Below are positions 1 to 12,400 of a stretch of 64,000 nt of DNA, piece after piece. The position numbers and the translations under genes were made by a program. This stretch comes from Lateolabrax maculatus (Eukaryota; Chordata; Actinopteri; Acropomatiformes; Lateolabracidae): the NCBI GenBank assembly GCA_031216445.1, contig CM062201.1, forward strand, positions 7,434,501 to 7,498,500, read 5' to 3'. The notes beneath the pieces are model-generated. The model did no database searches and was not told the DNA's origin. It worked only from the letters and a program-made list of their open reading frames with translations. The number at the start of each line of letters is the position of its first letter. Within the stretch, counting starts at the first letter, position 1.

Positions 1-1244
1 AATAGACTAAAATAAAACAGCTGAATCTTATCCATAAACATGTATGCACATTCTAAAGTATTCAATATGTCCTTTTTTGAAGTGTATATAAATATAAGTA
101 GCCACTACAGTCATTCAACTGTCCTGAATATTTTCTTTTATAAATAAATTCCATGCCTGTTTGTGAACCTTTCCATGTGGAAAACATGGTTCTTCCCTCC
201 TGTTCGCCTGTGTGAAGAATGAATATAGCCTACATGCTTGGCTTGTCCTGTTCTAGTGGGAATGGTACCAATATAAAAATGTTAATGCCATGCTCTACCA
301 ACTGAGGCCCATGGGACAAAATATGGAAATTTCTTAGGAGAAGTCTTTGGGCACCCATTAATATCATTATCATCACCACTACTGCCACCATCACATTTGC
401 ATGCCAGTGTGCTAAAGCTTTTTTAGATCAGTCCACTAAACTTAGCTACAATGACGACGATCTTCCTTCCTGTCAGAATCAGCTGAATGTGGCGGCAGCT
501 GGCTGGAGGACTGCGAGGAACCTCTGATGTGACGTCCTCGGACGTTCGTTCCAGAAGTTTTGCATCTGCACCTCTGCCACTACCAGTCCTTGTGGCTAAG
601 GTCGTGTGTGTGCATGTGTGTGTTTTGTTGCATTTGGATGCTGAGTGTATGGGTGTTCGAACACCCCCACCCCTCCAGAGGTCACTTTGAAATGGGATAG
701 ATTTTTCTAGATCTCAGCCAAGGCTGTAGGGAAGGTCACTTCATTAATCACAGCTAAATGCCACTGTCTGCCCGTCTCCCCCTCTTAACCAAGTAACACC
801 CACAGATAACATCACTGATTGATACTAATAATTAATTCTCCTTCGGTACAGAACGACAGAGAGTATCATTCAGTGGGGAACATTTAATTACTATGTAAAG
901 ACTCATTAGGTTAATGCCATGGTGTGCTCCGGTGGCATGGGGGCCAAATAGATGTCTTCCTCTACCCGTAGCCTTTTGGGAAACAAGCTGCTTGCCCCCT
1001 CTCTGTCTCTCTCTCTTGCTTCCTGTGTCTCTTTAGCAGTATCCATCTACGTGCTAGCCTACTTTCTCTGCTGATTCAGTGTTGGAAAATGTCAACTCAG
1101 ATTTAGCTTGAGAGGATTTTGGCAGATGGATTGAAGCACAAATGATGGGGGAAAGAAGCCATGCACACGGCTCAGAGTGTGTGTCTGAACGACTGTATGA
1201 CTGTGTGTGCATTTACGTTTGCGGTGATTACGGTGATGTATAGT

Positions 1245-1262
1245 TTGTGTGTGTGTGTGTGT
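1245..1262. repeat. (TG)n microsatellite
   Basis: A short uninterrupted TG dinucleotide run in the AT-rich upstream region. It is a simple repeat with no gene context. Confidence 0.8.
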
Positions 1263-2892
1263 CACATTAGATATATAGATATATAGCCACATATGAGCCA
1301 CCAGTGTATCTGCATCACATGCAAGAATAGAGGACATGCCATGTTATTTTAATATCTATCAATCCACAGTTGTGTGAAGGAAGCGGATGCAATGTACCGC
1401 TCAGAGGTTTTTACTTTTACAATAATACTCCTTGACATGTTCACATAAATAAATGTGTCATGTATTACTATCTCATTCAGTCTCTTTGTTTCCATTGCCA
1501 GTTATTTAAGCAGAGTAATGATTCAGCCTATGAAAGCTTTTACATTTGCTGTTCTTCACAGCCAGTGTCTGGAAGAAGCTTCCCTGGGAACAATCGTCCT
1601 GCACACAGGAAATGTTGCATTTTACATTTCAGGTTCATCATTCATGTATAGACCATAGTGCACAATAGAATTTGGTAGTTAACGTTAGCAAGGGTAGCCA
1701 CAGTTGCTGAAAGAATGGGTTACAAGGTTACAAGGCTACAAAGACTTCATCTAAATAAAATTAAAGGAAAATAATTTACACATGAATCACCACAATATGA
1801 CTCAGGCTTTTACCAAAGTAAAAGCCCAGCCTTTTATTTTATATTTTCTAAGCAATCACATGAACAGATTTAAACAGTACACACAGCCATGCCTAAACTA
1901 AGCTGCACTGGTCACTGATCAGATAAAATGGCCTGAATGCACCATCCAGATGCACCATTCAGCTCATCCCGCGGCCCTCTGCAAGACGTTAGCGCCATCT
2001 TGTGGGATATATTCACATCTTTTTCAGAAAATATTCAGCTGCAACCATCAAGCTGCAACCTGGGTGTGACGTCTTTTTACATTTCCACATTCAAAGCTTT
2101 TATTCACATTATCAAACTGAGCTTGAATTGGACCGGAGATGTGTGCAGTAGGACGCCATCAATCTGCTAAATCTTGTAAATGCCAAGTTATGGCTCAAAG
2201 CAGATGTGGCAGGCTTAGCAAGCTTAAAGAATATGTGATATGCTGTGTTTTTGAAAATGCTTTATTGTTTAAGTATAACATAAATCCACATAGATTAAAA
2301 GGACTGTAGTTGCTTTATGCAGCCTTTATAATATTATCAAGTTAATATTAAGTTTATTTCAATCACTGTGTGGGTGATATCAAATATGCATTAGCATAAC
2401 ATAATTTTACACAATCCATTTTGCTTCATTTGTCTCTTAGACATGGCATGAATATTATTGAATTATAGCCTGAACTTTTACATTCCTACGAAAGGAAATT
2501 GATTACCTTTAAACGACCCTTTATTCACAAAATGCTGGCAAATTCTACTCCAGCCAACTTGTAACCAACAAATCTCCCATACCTTTTCTGCAAGAAGCTG
2601 ATGTAATTCGATCACTGGAAGTTAATAAAAATCCTTTGTGTTTGGTGCCTCTAAGACTCTAAAAATGTCTCTAAAATTTGGCATTTCACTGACATTTACC
2701 CAGACAGAGTGACAGAGACCCTCTTCAAGCAGTTGCTGGGAACTATTTTTGGAAATGACCCCAGCAGATTGACAAAATGCAAATAAATAGCGAAGAGCAA
2801 ATGGATTTATGATCAATATTGGCAATAGCAGATAGACCACAGATGTCTGTCAAATTGGATTTCTCAATTTTGGATATATTAGCCTGCAGGTA

Positions 2893-3016
2893 GTTGCACC
2901 TTGCACTACTTGTCTTGTCTGTACTTGTCTGTAATTGTCTGTACTTGTTACGCACCAATACACCACAGCAAATTCCTCGTAACGTACTTGGCAATAAACC
3001 CAATTCTGATTCTGAA
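2893..3016 (+). mobile_element. 3' tail of a CR1/L2-like non-LTR element
   Basis: The segment has a pyrimidine/TGT-rich stretch (TTGCACTACTTGTCTTGTCT), then ACCACAGCAAATTCCT, then GGCAATAAACC and a short ATTCTG-type tail. That layout is familiar from 3' ends of CR1-like LINEs or dependent SINEs in teleosts. A second, more decayed copy of the same wording lies at about 35926-36010. The family name is from memory; what is directly visible is the sharing between the two loci and the short tandem tail. Confidence 0.5.
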
Positions 3017-4005
3017 GTAATTACATAAAACAATGCAAAGTATGCAGACTTGCCCATAATGTGCATTTATGGTAGAGTGAAAATTCAAATGCATAACCAA
3101 ACTCCACAGAAGGGCAGAGGGACAGTGTGGCTGCCAGAATATTCTTAAAACTTCACAGACTTTGGTAAAGGTGAATGACAAGGGGAAGGAAACTTTTAGC
3201 TCATTTGGTTCATTTTAGAGTTAGACTATTAAATTAAGCCTGTGCCAGGCACTAAATTGTCCTTTGAAGATCACTGGCTCCAGCCATTAATGAATTATTC
3301 TTTTAAATGTTCCTTTACAGGAGGGAGCCCGTCGTAAACCACATGCATGGAGGTTATATCATGACACTGGGCTTTTATGTGTTTTATGAACTGAAATGCA
3401 TCCGAGGTTTATTGTTTCTTTAAATTACTATAGCTGTACTATTGCACTGGGGCTCAGTGGTTACAGCAAAAAGGTCTGCTCATGAGGTGACAGACGTTGG
3501 CATTTTTATACTGTATAGTGTAAGATTATAATATGAATTTTTAAAAAGTTGTTAGAACTTTTTTCTTTTAGGGGATAATGTTTGTTGTTTTTAAATGCAA
3601 TTAATAATGCAAATGAATTACGGACTACACAACTTGCTCAGTGTAAAGCTTAATGGTCTTTTTCAAGTTCTTTTGAAAAATTAACCTTTTCCAATTAGTT
3701 TTGTTTTTCATTTAGTCTGAACAGTCGAAGTCTCTTTCTTGTCTTGATTTCTGCACACAGAGGCAAGCATCCTGGTCACCATCTGCTGATTGGCTGACTT
3801 TGATTCTCAGGTGGCCCAGGAATACCGAGGACACAGAAAAGGAAAAAATCAAAGTACAGAGTGAGGAAGAAAAATGATTTCTTTTAATTCTTAATTAAGT
3901 CATTTTAAATGGATAAACAGGTGGAGTATATGTATATGTAAACTAACATACATTACTTTCTCGGTCTTTATGTAACAGACTTGTAGTTCACTTTCTCTCA
4001 GAGTC

Positions 4006-4228
4006 AAAAGCTATATAGGAAGTTGGATGCCAAGAGTACCTGGGGCATCGTGCACCCTGCACACAGAAAGGCCAACCCTAAAGGTTACAAAGAGAGAATC
4101 CAGCCTCTAAAGGCCCTAGTGCAAGGTCCTACCTAGGGCGTCGCTTAAGGCCAGGCCTCAGGACTACAAAAGCACAATCTAGCCACTGTAGATAAACCCT
4201 TGTACAGGATGCTACCTGGGAACCTGCC
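4006..4228. repeat. Diverged tandem repeat, about 80-bp unit
   Basis: Two units (about 4069-4147 and 4148-4228) align over their length. Both start AAGGCCA, then have ACTACAAA/GTTACAAA, then AATC(C/T)AGCC, and end with a CTACCTRGG block. A partial third unit (about 4006-4053) carries the same ATGC...TACCTGGGG end. The units are only roughly 65-70% alike by eye. No continuous reading frame runs through them, so I treat this as old minisatellite-like DNA. Confidence 0.5.
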
Positions 4229-6229
4229 AGCTCTGCCAGATACAAAGACAGTCAATGTCACAAAGAAAAGAAAAAGCCACCGGATCTCTTTGGGGAGGAG
4301 CTGAGCAAAGACATACCCAAGAACAACTACAACCTGCACTCATCAGAGGACATATAGATTGGGAGAGTGCTACCTTCATCACCATCAATGATCCTAATTA
4401 CCTAAGGGATCCCTTCAATGGCAGCGTGCTCAATGATGCCTGAGTGGAAAATCTTACCACTAAAAATATGTTATATTTGTGACTAAATAAGCAATACGGT
4501 AAAACTTTACTTTAAATTTGGTTGTCTGTTGACAGGCATTTCTCCAGCAGGTTGGTTACCATGACCGACGCGCTTGTGCATGAGTGCTGCTAACATGGTG
4601 TCACATGGATGCTACAGTTTCCACCTCTTTGAGCAACCAGAGACTGGTTTAGATCAGGGCTCGAAACCCCAGTAGGTGGGATGTTTTTCTCTCCAAAACA
4701 GAGCACAGGATGGAAAGTGAGTTTTGAAAGCCAGAAGGTTGAGCAGCTGGCCAAGTACTGGCTGAGTCATTGGTATTGATCCATAACCCTTTCAGCCCCC
4801 ACAGATATATTATGGTCATTTTGTGCCATCCAGCAGTAAAACTCGTACTCACTTTAAATGCTGCCCCCAAAATTTGAGAGCAGCGTTGACTCAAATCCCA
4901 AACACTCATTATTGATGAATACCTCTGAATACTTCACATTTGAGTATTTAATCATTTGATTAGGTTTTATATGGACCATCTTCGCATCATTGTGTTTCCT
5001 TATATTCTCCCATAAAATAGAATAACTATTAATAATACCTTTGAAGAAAACATGGGACTGACATGAGACTAGACATACAGAAAATACTAATTCACTTTTA
5101 TTCTTACCCATCCACCTTTGAATTTCACAATTTTATGGAGAACTTTGCAGATTTACTCATAGCAAAAACAACAAAAAAAAAACAAAAAAAAAAACAGCTG
5201 AAACTGAGTGAACATGGAGCCTATTATCACACAGATACATCCACGGCTCCACAGACATTGAGTGGAAAAGGGCAATGATAAGTACAGTTTTGATAACTGA
5301 GAACTGTCAGTATCACTGAAACAGGATACCCATTCAGATGGAAAGTAACACACCAACATTGAATTCACAAGGTCAGTCTCTTAAAGACTGCCAATGGAGC
5401 AGCTCCAGGGTTATGACATTGTAGATTTCAATCTTGATTTTCCAGCTTTTCAGGCTGCTAGCGAGAACTGTTCAAGCCACAGTTTAGTCAGTTAAAATTA
5501 GTCTTTTTTTTATACATGATAATAAACCCTCAGTGTCTCGGGGCTTAGTTTACATGCTTTAGTCCATTCGTGTAAGTGTGAACGTCCTGCTGTTGGCTGC
5601 CATGATTCATAAACTTCTGGCAATGTAGGCCTACAGTAATTATTCATGACAAGTAACACCCACTATGTGTGGGTGAGAGCAAATCCAGACATGTTTCAGC
5701 AAGCAAGATTTTTCATACTGAGGATCTCATGATTCGGTGGCGCGGAGGCTTCTTATAATGAAACGTTTCACTGCATTGTTAAGCAGTCCTCCAGGCTACT
5801 TTATATGTTATTTACTGTAACAGAGTGTGACTGTAGCTTACTGGCAGGATAACACAGTGGTGCTGAGCATAGACTGCTGCTGAGTCAAGCCCACCAGAGC
5901 CAGTCAGGCCTGGACCGGAACTTGACTTTGCCTTCACAATAAAGTTTCGTTTCATGAATTTTGAAAACGTAGGCCCGTTAACATTTTTTTAAAATGAAAG
6001 CCAATCGACAATCTTATGAAACAAGAAAATAAATAAAAGAATAAAAAGAATAAAAGAATTACCGACTAAAAGCCATGTTTTCTGAATACATTTAGCTGGT
6101 GGAGTGTCTTTGCTTTAAATGCCATTTTTATAGCATATATTGACCTTTGATTGACATTAAAGGAGGCCAAAAGTGACAAAAAAAAAACACGTATAAATAA
6201 CAGCTAGGTATACGGTATGTATTTTAGTG

Positions 6230-6445
6230 CTTAGCCTGTTTCTCGCGGGTTTTGCGCAGCATGTTGGCAAGCTGTTCGGTTTCCACTCCCACGCGGCCAT
6301 TATTTTGAAACCCCCTCCCCCCCCGGCGGAAGTGAGGTGCAGGGTGCATTGCCTCGTGCTTGCGCAGCGGTGTTGTCGCTCTGCCTCCAGGACGAGTGAC
6401 AGGCGGACGGGAGAAGTTTTCTCCTCCAGCTTCGCCTTCTCCACC
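6230..6445 (+). promoter_or_regulatory. mapk13: CpG-rich promoter and 5' UTR region of mapk13
   Basis: The sequence changes abruptly from AT-rich to GC- and CpG-rich about 200 bases before the mapk13 start codon and stays CpG-rich into intron 1 (to about 6780). It contains GCGGCCATTATTTT at about 6293-6306, which resembles an inverted YY1 site, and no obvious TATA box close to the gene. The transcription start is not visible. The reading frame of mapk13 is open upstream to 6227, but the family N-terminus fits the ATG at 6446, so the upstream part is most likely untranslated. Confidence 0.5.
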
Positions 6446-9400
6446 ATGGAGGTCCAGGCGCATTTCTCCCGCGAGGAGATCAACAGCACGGTGTGGGAGG
6501 TTCCGGAGAAATACACGCGGCTCAAGCAGATAGGGACCGGGGCGTACGGCTCGGTGTGGTGAGTGCCTCGACGTCTACTGAACGCCGAAATGAAGTGTGT
6601 GTCGCGGCCGGGACGGGGGCTAACGTGACCGGGGCGCCGGGGCTCCCCGCCGAGCTCGGCGCCCCGGTCACGTTCAGCCGCCCGCACCCCGGGGTGGGCC
6701 CGTGGCCCGGGGCCCGGGGCGTAACGTTACACCGACCCGCCGCCCGACACGGCTGCTAACTCACGTCGGCGAGTCGTAACACACCTGGACCCCCCGCGTG
6801 TTCTCCCGTGCAGCGACGGAGGACATGTCGCTAGTTGAGAATGTCAATATTAAAGATGGCCTCTTCCCTCTGTGATTCCCGCATTCACTCACACGCAGGC
6901 TACAGTAATGCAGAGTAGTGGAAGCCACAGGAGTTATCTGCATATTGTGTAATACCTATGCACACGTTCGTAAACATGTAACGTTGTGCGTCTTGTCTCA
7001 TATGTCTACGTGTATTTCCATGTAGTAACAGACATGGTGCAGAGATTCAGTTACGCTTCAGGGACGCACATAAATGAAGGGTCAGGCCGTAACTTTCAGT
7101 GACAACATTTGCTGTTGCTGTTGTGACATTCACGTGTTTGTTCAAGCAAATGGCGTAAATACATTGGACACACCCAACAGCACTCTGTTTTATTATTGAT
7201 TTCCAGGTAAACGTTGCTTATCCAGCTGACTGGATAAATAAAATCAGTGTGTAGGTCAAGGGATGCTGCAGGTTTGGTCATAAATTTGTAACACATTATA
7301 TTTGTGATGTAATATATGCTGTATTGTGATTTTTTGGCGATGTCCCATCATAAAAGGTAAAACATTGGCTTTGCATTGGCAGAGCAAAAGAAAAGGCTTT
7401 TGAAACAGCCACCAACTGTTTACCAACATTTTGTAATGTAGGCCTATTTGTAATTTTTGAATACAAAACTCTTTTTATTTAAATGTATTTACAGTTTTTC
7501 CCCCTTAAAACAGTAAAAAAAGATATTTCCTTTAAAATATATCAGGATCAATCTTAGCAACCCCATGTTTCATTAGCTCTAAACTACTGTGCTGTCATCT
7601 CATTACTGTGGTAGACCACACGCACTTAAGTCATAGATTTTCTTTTATTTATTCTTAGCAGTGCAGTAATAAGAAATGTAATTACATTTCAGTATCTGTA
7701 CAATCACATGAATATTCTTAGTTTCGTAAGTCCATTGATGGATGCCTTCTGCTGAACATTCAGTGAGTTTCATTCATTCAGAAAACTGGTCATCTTATAT
7801 GGCCAGTTTTGGTGTTAGTCCACACCTAGTCTCAGCTTACTTATTTATCCCATTGTGGGTGTTTATAGATCATTTGTCTGTGCACACTAACCAATGAGGC
7901 TTGAAAGGTGAACAGTCTGTGAGCCTTGGGATGGGGGAAAAAAATCCAAAAAGGTCAAAATGCTTTAACATCCATCATAGTGGACTTGGTTCTGTCGTCA
8001 GAGCTGCAGATACTGGCTGCTTAACTGTGGATAACAGGGTTCTAAGCATTATAGTGTGGGAGTTATGGTCTGGTAAAGCTTAAAATGTCTGACCTTTAAA
8101 AGAAGCACCATTTGATGAACTGGGATCAAGCCAACACCATTATGTGTAATTATGCCAAACTGCAGCTTTCTCATAAACCGTCTTGTGGGGAAACTGCAAA
8201 CGTAGGAAGAGAAGGAAATATTAATGAACAATTTCATAACTACTTTTGTGTGAGATGTACTGTATTTATTGTAGATGTTTGTCTGTCTTGGATCAGCTGC
8301 TGCGTGTGAAATTGACTGTAATATCCTACTTTAGTGCATCAGTGTTGTCCACAGTGCTATTCACAAGTGATGTGTGTAATGTGTGTTGGTGGATGTGGCT
8401 CCAAATAGCCTAACAAGCCTTTCCTCCTACGGTTTGGTGCCCTGCAGATCACTGCAGACATGCACATCACGAGCTGCCAAACATTTACATGTTGATACTC
8501 AGTAAACCACAGACCCCCCACTCAGTTAGAGTATGAGTCTCACGTACAGTCCTCCATCTGAAAGCCTCTTTGCCGTTGCATACGATTTCATGCAGAACTT
8601 CTTAGCGAGAGTGAAACCTCAAAATAGACCGTCCTGTCATTTTCTCAGTGCTCTGCTTCAAAGGAGCGAAAATTGTAGTGAAACTAGAAGGCATACAGAG
8701 ACGCAAAGCTATTGACTTGTTGTGTCATTACTCACCACAGCTCAGCAATAAATGAGAAGACTAAAGAGAAAGTGGCCATTAAGAAGCTCCACAGGCCCTT
8801 CCAGTCAGAGATCTTTGCTAAGAGGGCCTACCGAGAGCTCCGACTGCTCAAACACATGAAGCATGAAAATGTGAGTAGATTCAACCCAGCACAGCTCCTA
8901 CTTCCTTTAATAGACTGTAGTTTTGACAAGCATTTTTGGCCTTTAAAATACATAATTATTTTGAGTTTTAGATATGAGAATATATGCTGGAAATACTTCA
9001 GCTCCTCACGTCTGCTTCCACCTCTCTGGATGTGTCACCTTGCTTTTTCATTCCAACTAGGTGATAGGACTTCTTGATGTGTTTACACCTGCCTCAGGCC
9101 TCGATGACATCCAGGACTTGTGAGTATTTTTCACCATCTTAGCAAAGCCCTCGGGCAGAGACAGGTAGCAACGCTGATGATCTGCAGGATTAGTTTTTAC
9201 CTGCAGAAATGCCTACACGGCTGCAGAACCTTTGGGAACAAGGATCGTTTTCTATTTTGGGGGTTAAACAATAGGTCAGTCTCAAGAGTGATGGGAGAAT
9301 GTTTTTTTTCTCTTCTCACTTTTTGTGACTGTTTGACAGGTTTGTTGACTGTGGTTAAACCATCATGCCTCAGTAACATTTAAAAACTTTCAAGAGGAAA

Positions 9401-12400
9401 ATCCTTTTTAGGAGAGTCATGGGCATTGGACAAAAAGTGTGGTCGTCTATGAAAGAAAGGCCCACTGTAATGTCATACACTATATGGCCAAAAGTATTAG
9501 AACACCTAAATATTGCATCTATGTGTGAATGTGAACATGTCATTCTGAAGCCATGAACATAATATGTAATAGTACTAATGTAACAATATATCAAAATATC
9601 ATTGTATGCATAAGAGTTCTATTCTGTTATTCTTCCCATATGATGAATAACCCTGATGAAGGAACTTTTAATATGCAAAAATAAACCCATCATAAAACTT
9701 ACCAGGTTAGTTAATAAAGTAAGCAGTTTGACAGTGAGTTGAGGTTATCTGTGCTGAATATTTATTTTAGCGTGATGTGACTGACGAGTACTGTAAACAC
9801 TAACACTATTTGTAATATGAAAATACAAGAAATTAAAACATTTATTCATTTTATTTGGCCATTTATCATTGTAAATAGTTATGTATACATTATTTTATAA
9901 TGACCAAGTTAAGTGTGCTGGTAAGATGAGTACATTGAATTGTAAATGTAGTCTTTTGCAGCAGCAAATTAGGCAGATACTGCAAAGAGGAAGAATATAT
10001 TGAAGGTTGTATAAATATGAGCGTTGCATAAACATACACAAGCACCTTAAGCTCCTTAATGGAAGTATGAAAAGACATGGATTACAGTATTAATAGGGTG
10101 TGGAAAATGACAGTGGACAGCAAAGGAAAGCTTTTTCTTGTGCATTAGCTGTGATCTTGACTGAATAAGGCTTGTCTAGTGTTTGGACTGTTCAATAGAG
10201 TTAATCATACTGTCCTTCTCTTTCTATCCATTCTATTGCTCGCTCGGCCTCTCTCTCTTTCTTTTTCTCAGCTACCTGGTGATGCCTTACATGTTCACTG
10301 ACCTGTCGAAAGTTCGAGGTCATCTCTCAGAAGACAAAGTTCAGTTTCTCGTTTACCAGATGCTCTGTGGACTCAGGGTGAGCGGGGAAGCCGACCTTAC
10401 AATACCAACATACAATTTTATCTCAAAGCATCATGACAAGTAAAATAACTATATAAAACCTTTATAACTAAATAACACCTCACTGAGTTGGTTCCAATGT
10501 AATCATGTAACACAGTCCTGCCAGAATTATATTGTATTTTAATATATGCCATAATAATGACAGATAGATGTCTGCACTTTGATTACATGACACATATAAT
10601 AATGAAGGGTGCAGTGGAGAGTCAACCTTTTGGCATTATAACACAAACTCATGATGGATTTTATATAATTATAGAATAATATAAATATATTTAGGTATTT
10701 CAAATAAGGAAACAAACAGATTCATGCACTTTATGAAAATATACCAGATTGTTTGCTATATGCCATGTGCGAAAAAGAAAAGAGTTGTCAGGTGAGCTCA
10801 TAGTGCAAACAGGCATACTAATAAGGCCATTGTGTAAACAGGCATATTCAAATTACACAAAATACCATAAATTAATGCCATATAGCATACAAACATTTTG
10901 GATGTGACTTCAATAAAAAGGCCACAAACTGTTCCGTCTCTCCCTTTCTGCAGTACATTCACAAGGCTGGAATCATCCACAGGGTAAGTACAAGTCACGT
11001 GAGAGAGCTGGCGTTAGAGGTACATTGATTGGTCTAGGGGAAATAGACCTTTACATGCTGCTATTAAGAAACTGTAATGTGTGCAGTGGTTTGTACTGCA
11101 CATTATTCTGGCTCAGATAGCAGACCCGTGCTTCTTCCACTGCAGAAGAACATGGGATGTTGATTGAATTTGTCATTGTTACTGAGCCAGCTCAAACCCT
11201 GCCCCAACAGGTACGGGGAGTTGACTCGTCTCTTTGATATGACTTAGATGACTGCGTGTCTAGAGATGTTAGGCCACACCCTTCACATCCACTGCCAAGA
11301 CTTGTGGGTGTGCATGTGTGGAGTAGGGAAAGTAGGGTTAGACAAAGACAGCACTTACACTGTGTATGAGGCAGATATTAATGACTTTTTCTCGGTCGTA
11401 CACACTCAGTTTGTCCTCTGTTAAAGTGTTATCCTGCTACTACTGTTGTATTTCCTAAATCAGTTAAGGTGTTATCAACACTCACTAACAGTGCCACATG
11501 TATTACACATTGTCACAGTATTTTCTGAATGACTCTGCAGAAATGAGTGTTATGGTCAGTTTAGTCACAAATTGTGTCACATTATTTAATCCCTGTTTAA
11601 AATCCCCCCCAGTATTCATGTGTTAGGGCAAACAGCTCAGCCATGTTAGGCCACAGGAACAACAAGCACTAAGGCTCTTCTCAGGTCCGAGTTTTGATAT
11701 TGCAGTAAAAACGCTATAATTTGCTGTTAGTCACCATGTGCAATAAGTAAACATCACTGAGTTCATTTTCTTTTACAGGATCTTAAGCCTGGAAACTTGG
11801 CTGTAAACCAAGATTGTGAACTGAAGGTTTGTACTTTGTGGGATTAGACTAGAAAAACTAGACAAAATGTACATGATACGGCTGCTGCAGCAACAACTTA
11901 CTAGGATTCAGCAGGTAAAGACGAATGTAATAAAAATATAGAATATAGAATAAGTAATATACAGGAAACAGCATATGTATGATTCTTATGTAAACGTGGC
12001 ATGGATGTGTGTTATATAGAATAACAATTACTGTATGTGTACATAGAATGTTATAAAATAATAATAAATAATATATATAAATTAACTTTACAGATGTTTG
12101 TTTTATACAGCGTTCATGTTCCACATTGTGATCAGTTTCTTTGCTTCCGTTGCAGATCCTGGACTTCGGGCTGGCCCGCAGTACTGACGCTGAGATGACG
12201 GGCTACGTGGTGACACGTTGGTACCGGGCGCCTGAGGTCATTCTGAACTGGATGCACTACACCCAGACTGGCAAGACAATCGTAGCTGTTACATATTCTT
12301 ACCTCCGTTCTGTTGTCTCAGTTCTGAGTCGGAGCTGTAACTGTTTGTCGCGTGAAAAAACATCCAGTTACAGGGCTGTCTTTCTTTCAGCAGAGGCTTG

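Larger units (their letters stand above)
1..6220. other. Intergenic region upstream of mapk13, no gene recognised
   Basis: I see no exon with a recognisable protein domain here. All open frames are short, lack matching splice sites and look like chance. It contains a TG microsatellite near 1245-1262, a LINE-type 3' tail at 2893-3016, a diverged tandem repeat at about 4006-4228 and A-rich tracts near 5170-5196. The base composition is AT-rich, as expected for non-coding fish DNA. Distal mapk13 enhancers could lie here but cannot be recognised by eye. Confidence 0.6.

Noticed and set aside
5160..5200. A-rich tract as a retroposed gene poly(A) tail
   Set aside because: No processed coding sequence is visible upstream on either strand and no flanking duplication was found.
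6227..6445. In-frame upstream extension of mapk13 (possible start at 6227)
   Set aside because: The frame is open, but the proline-rich 73-residue extension has no p38 counterpart, the ATG context is weak and the downstream ATG at 6446 has a perfect Kozak context and gives the family length.
6157..6687. 176-codon reverse-strand open frame over the mapk13 promoter
   Set aside because: Arises from GC-rich composition; no domain, and it overlaps the conserved mapk13 exon.
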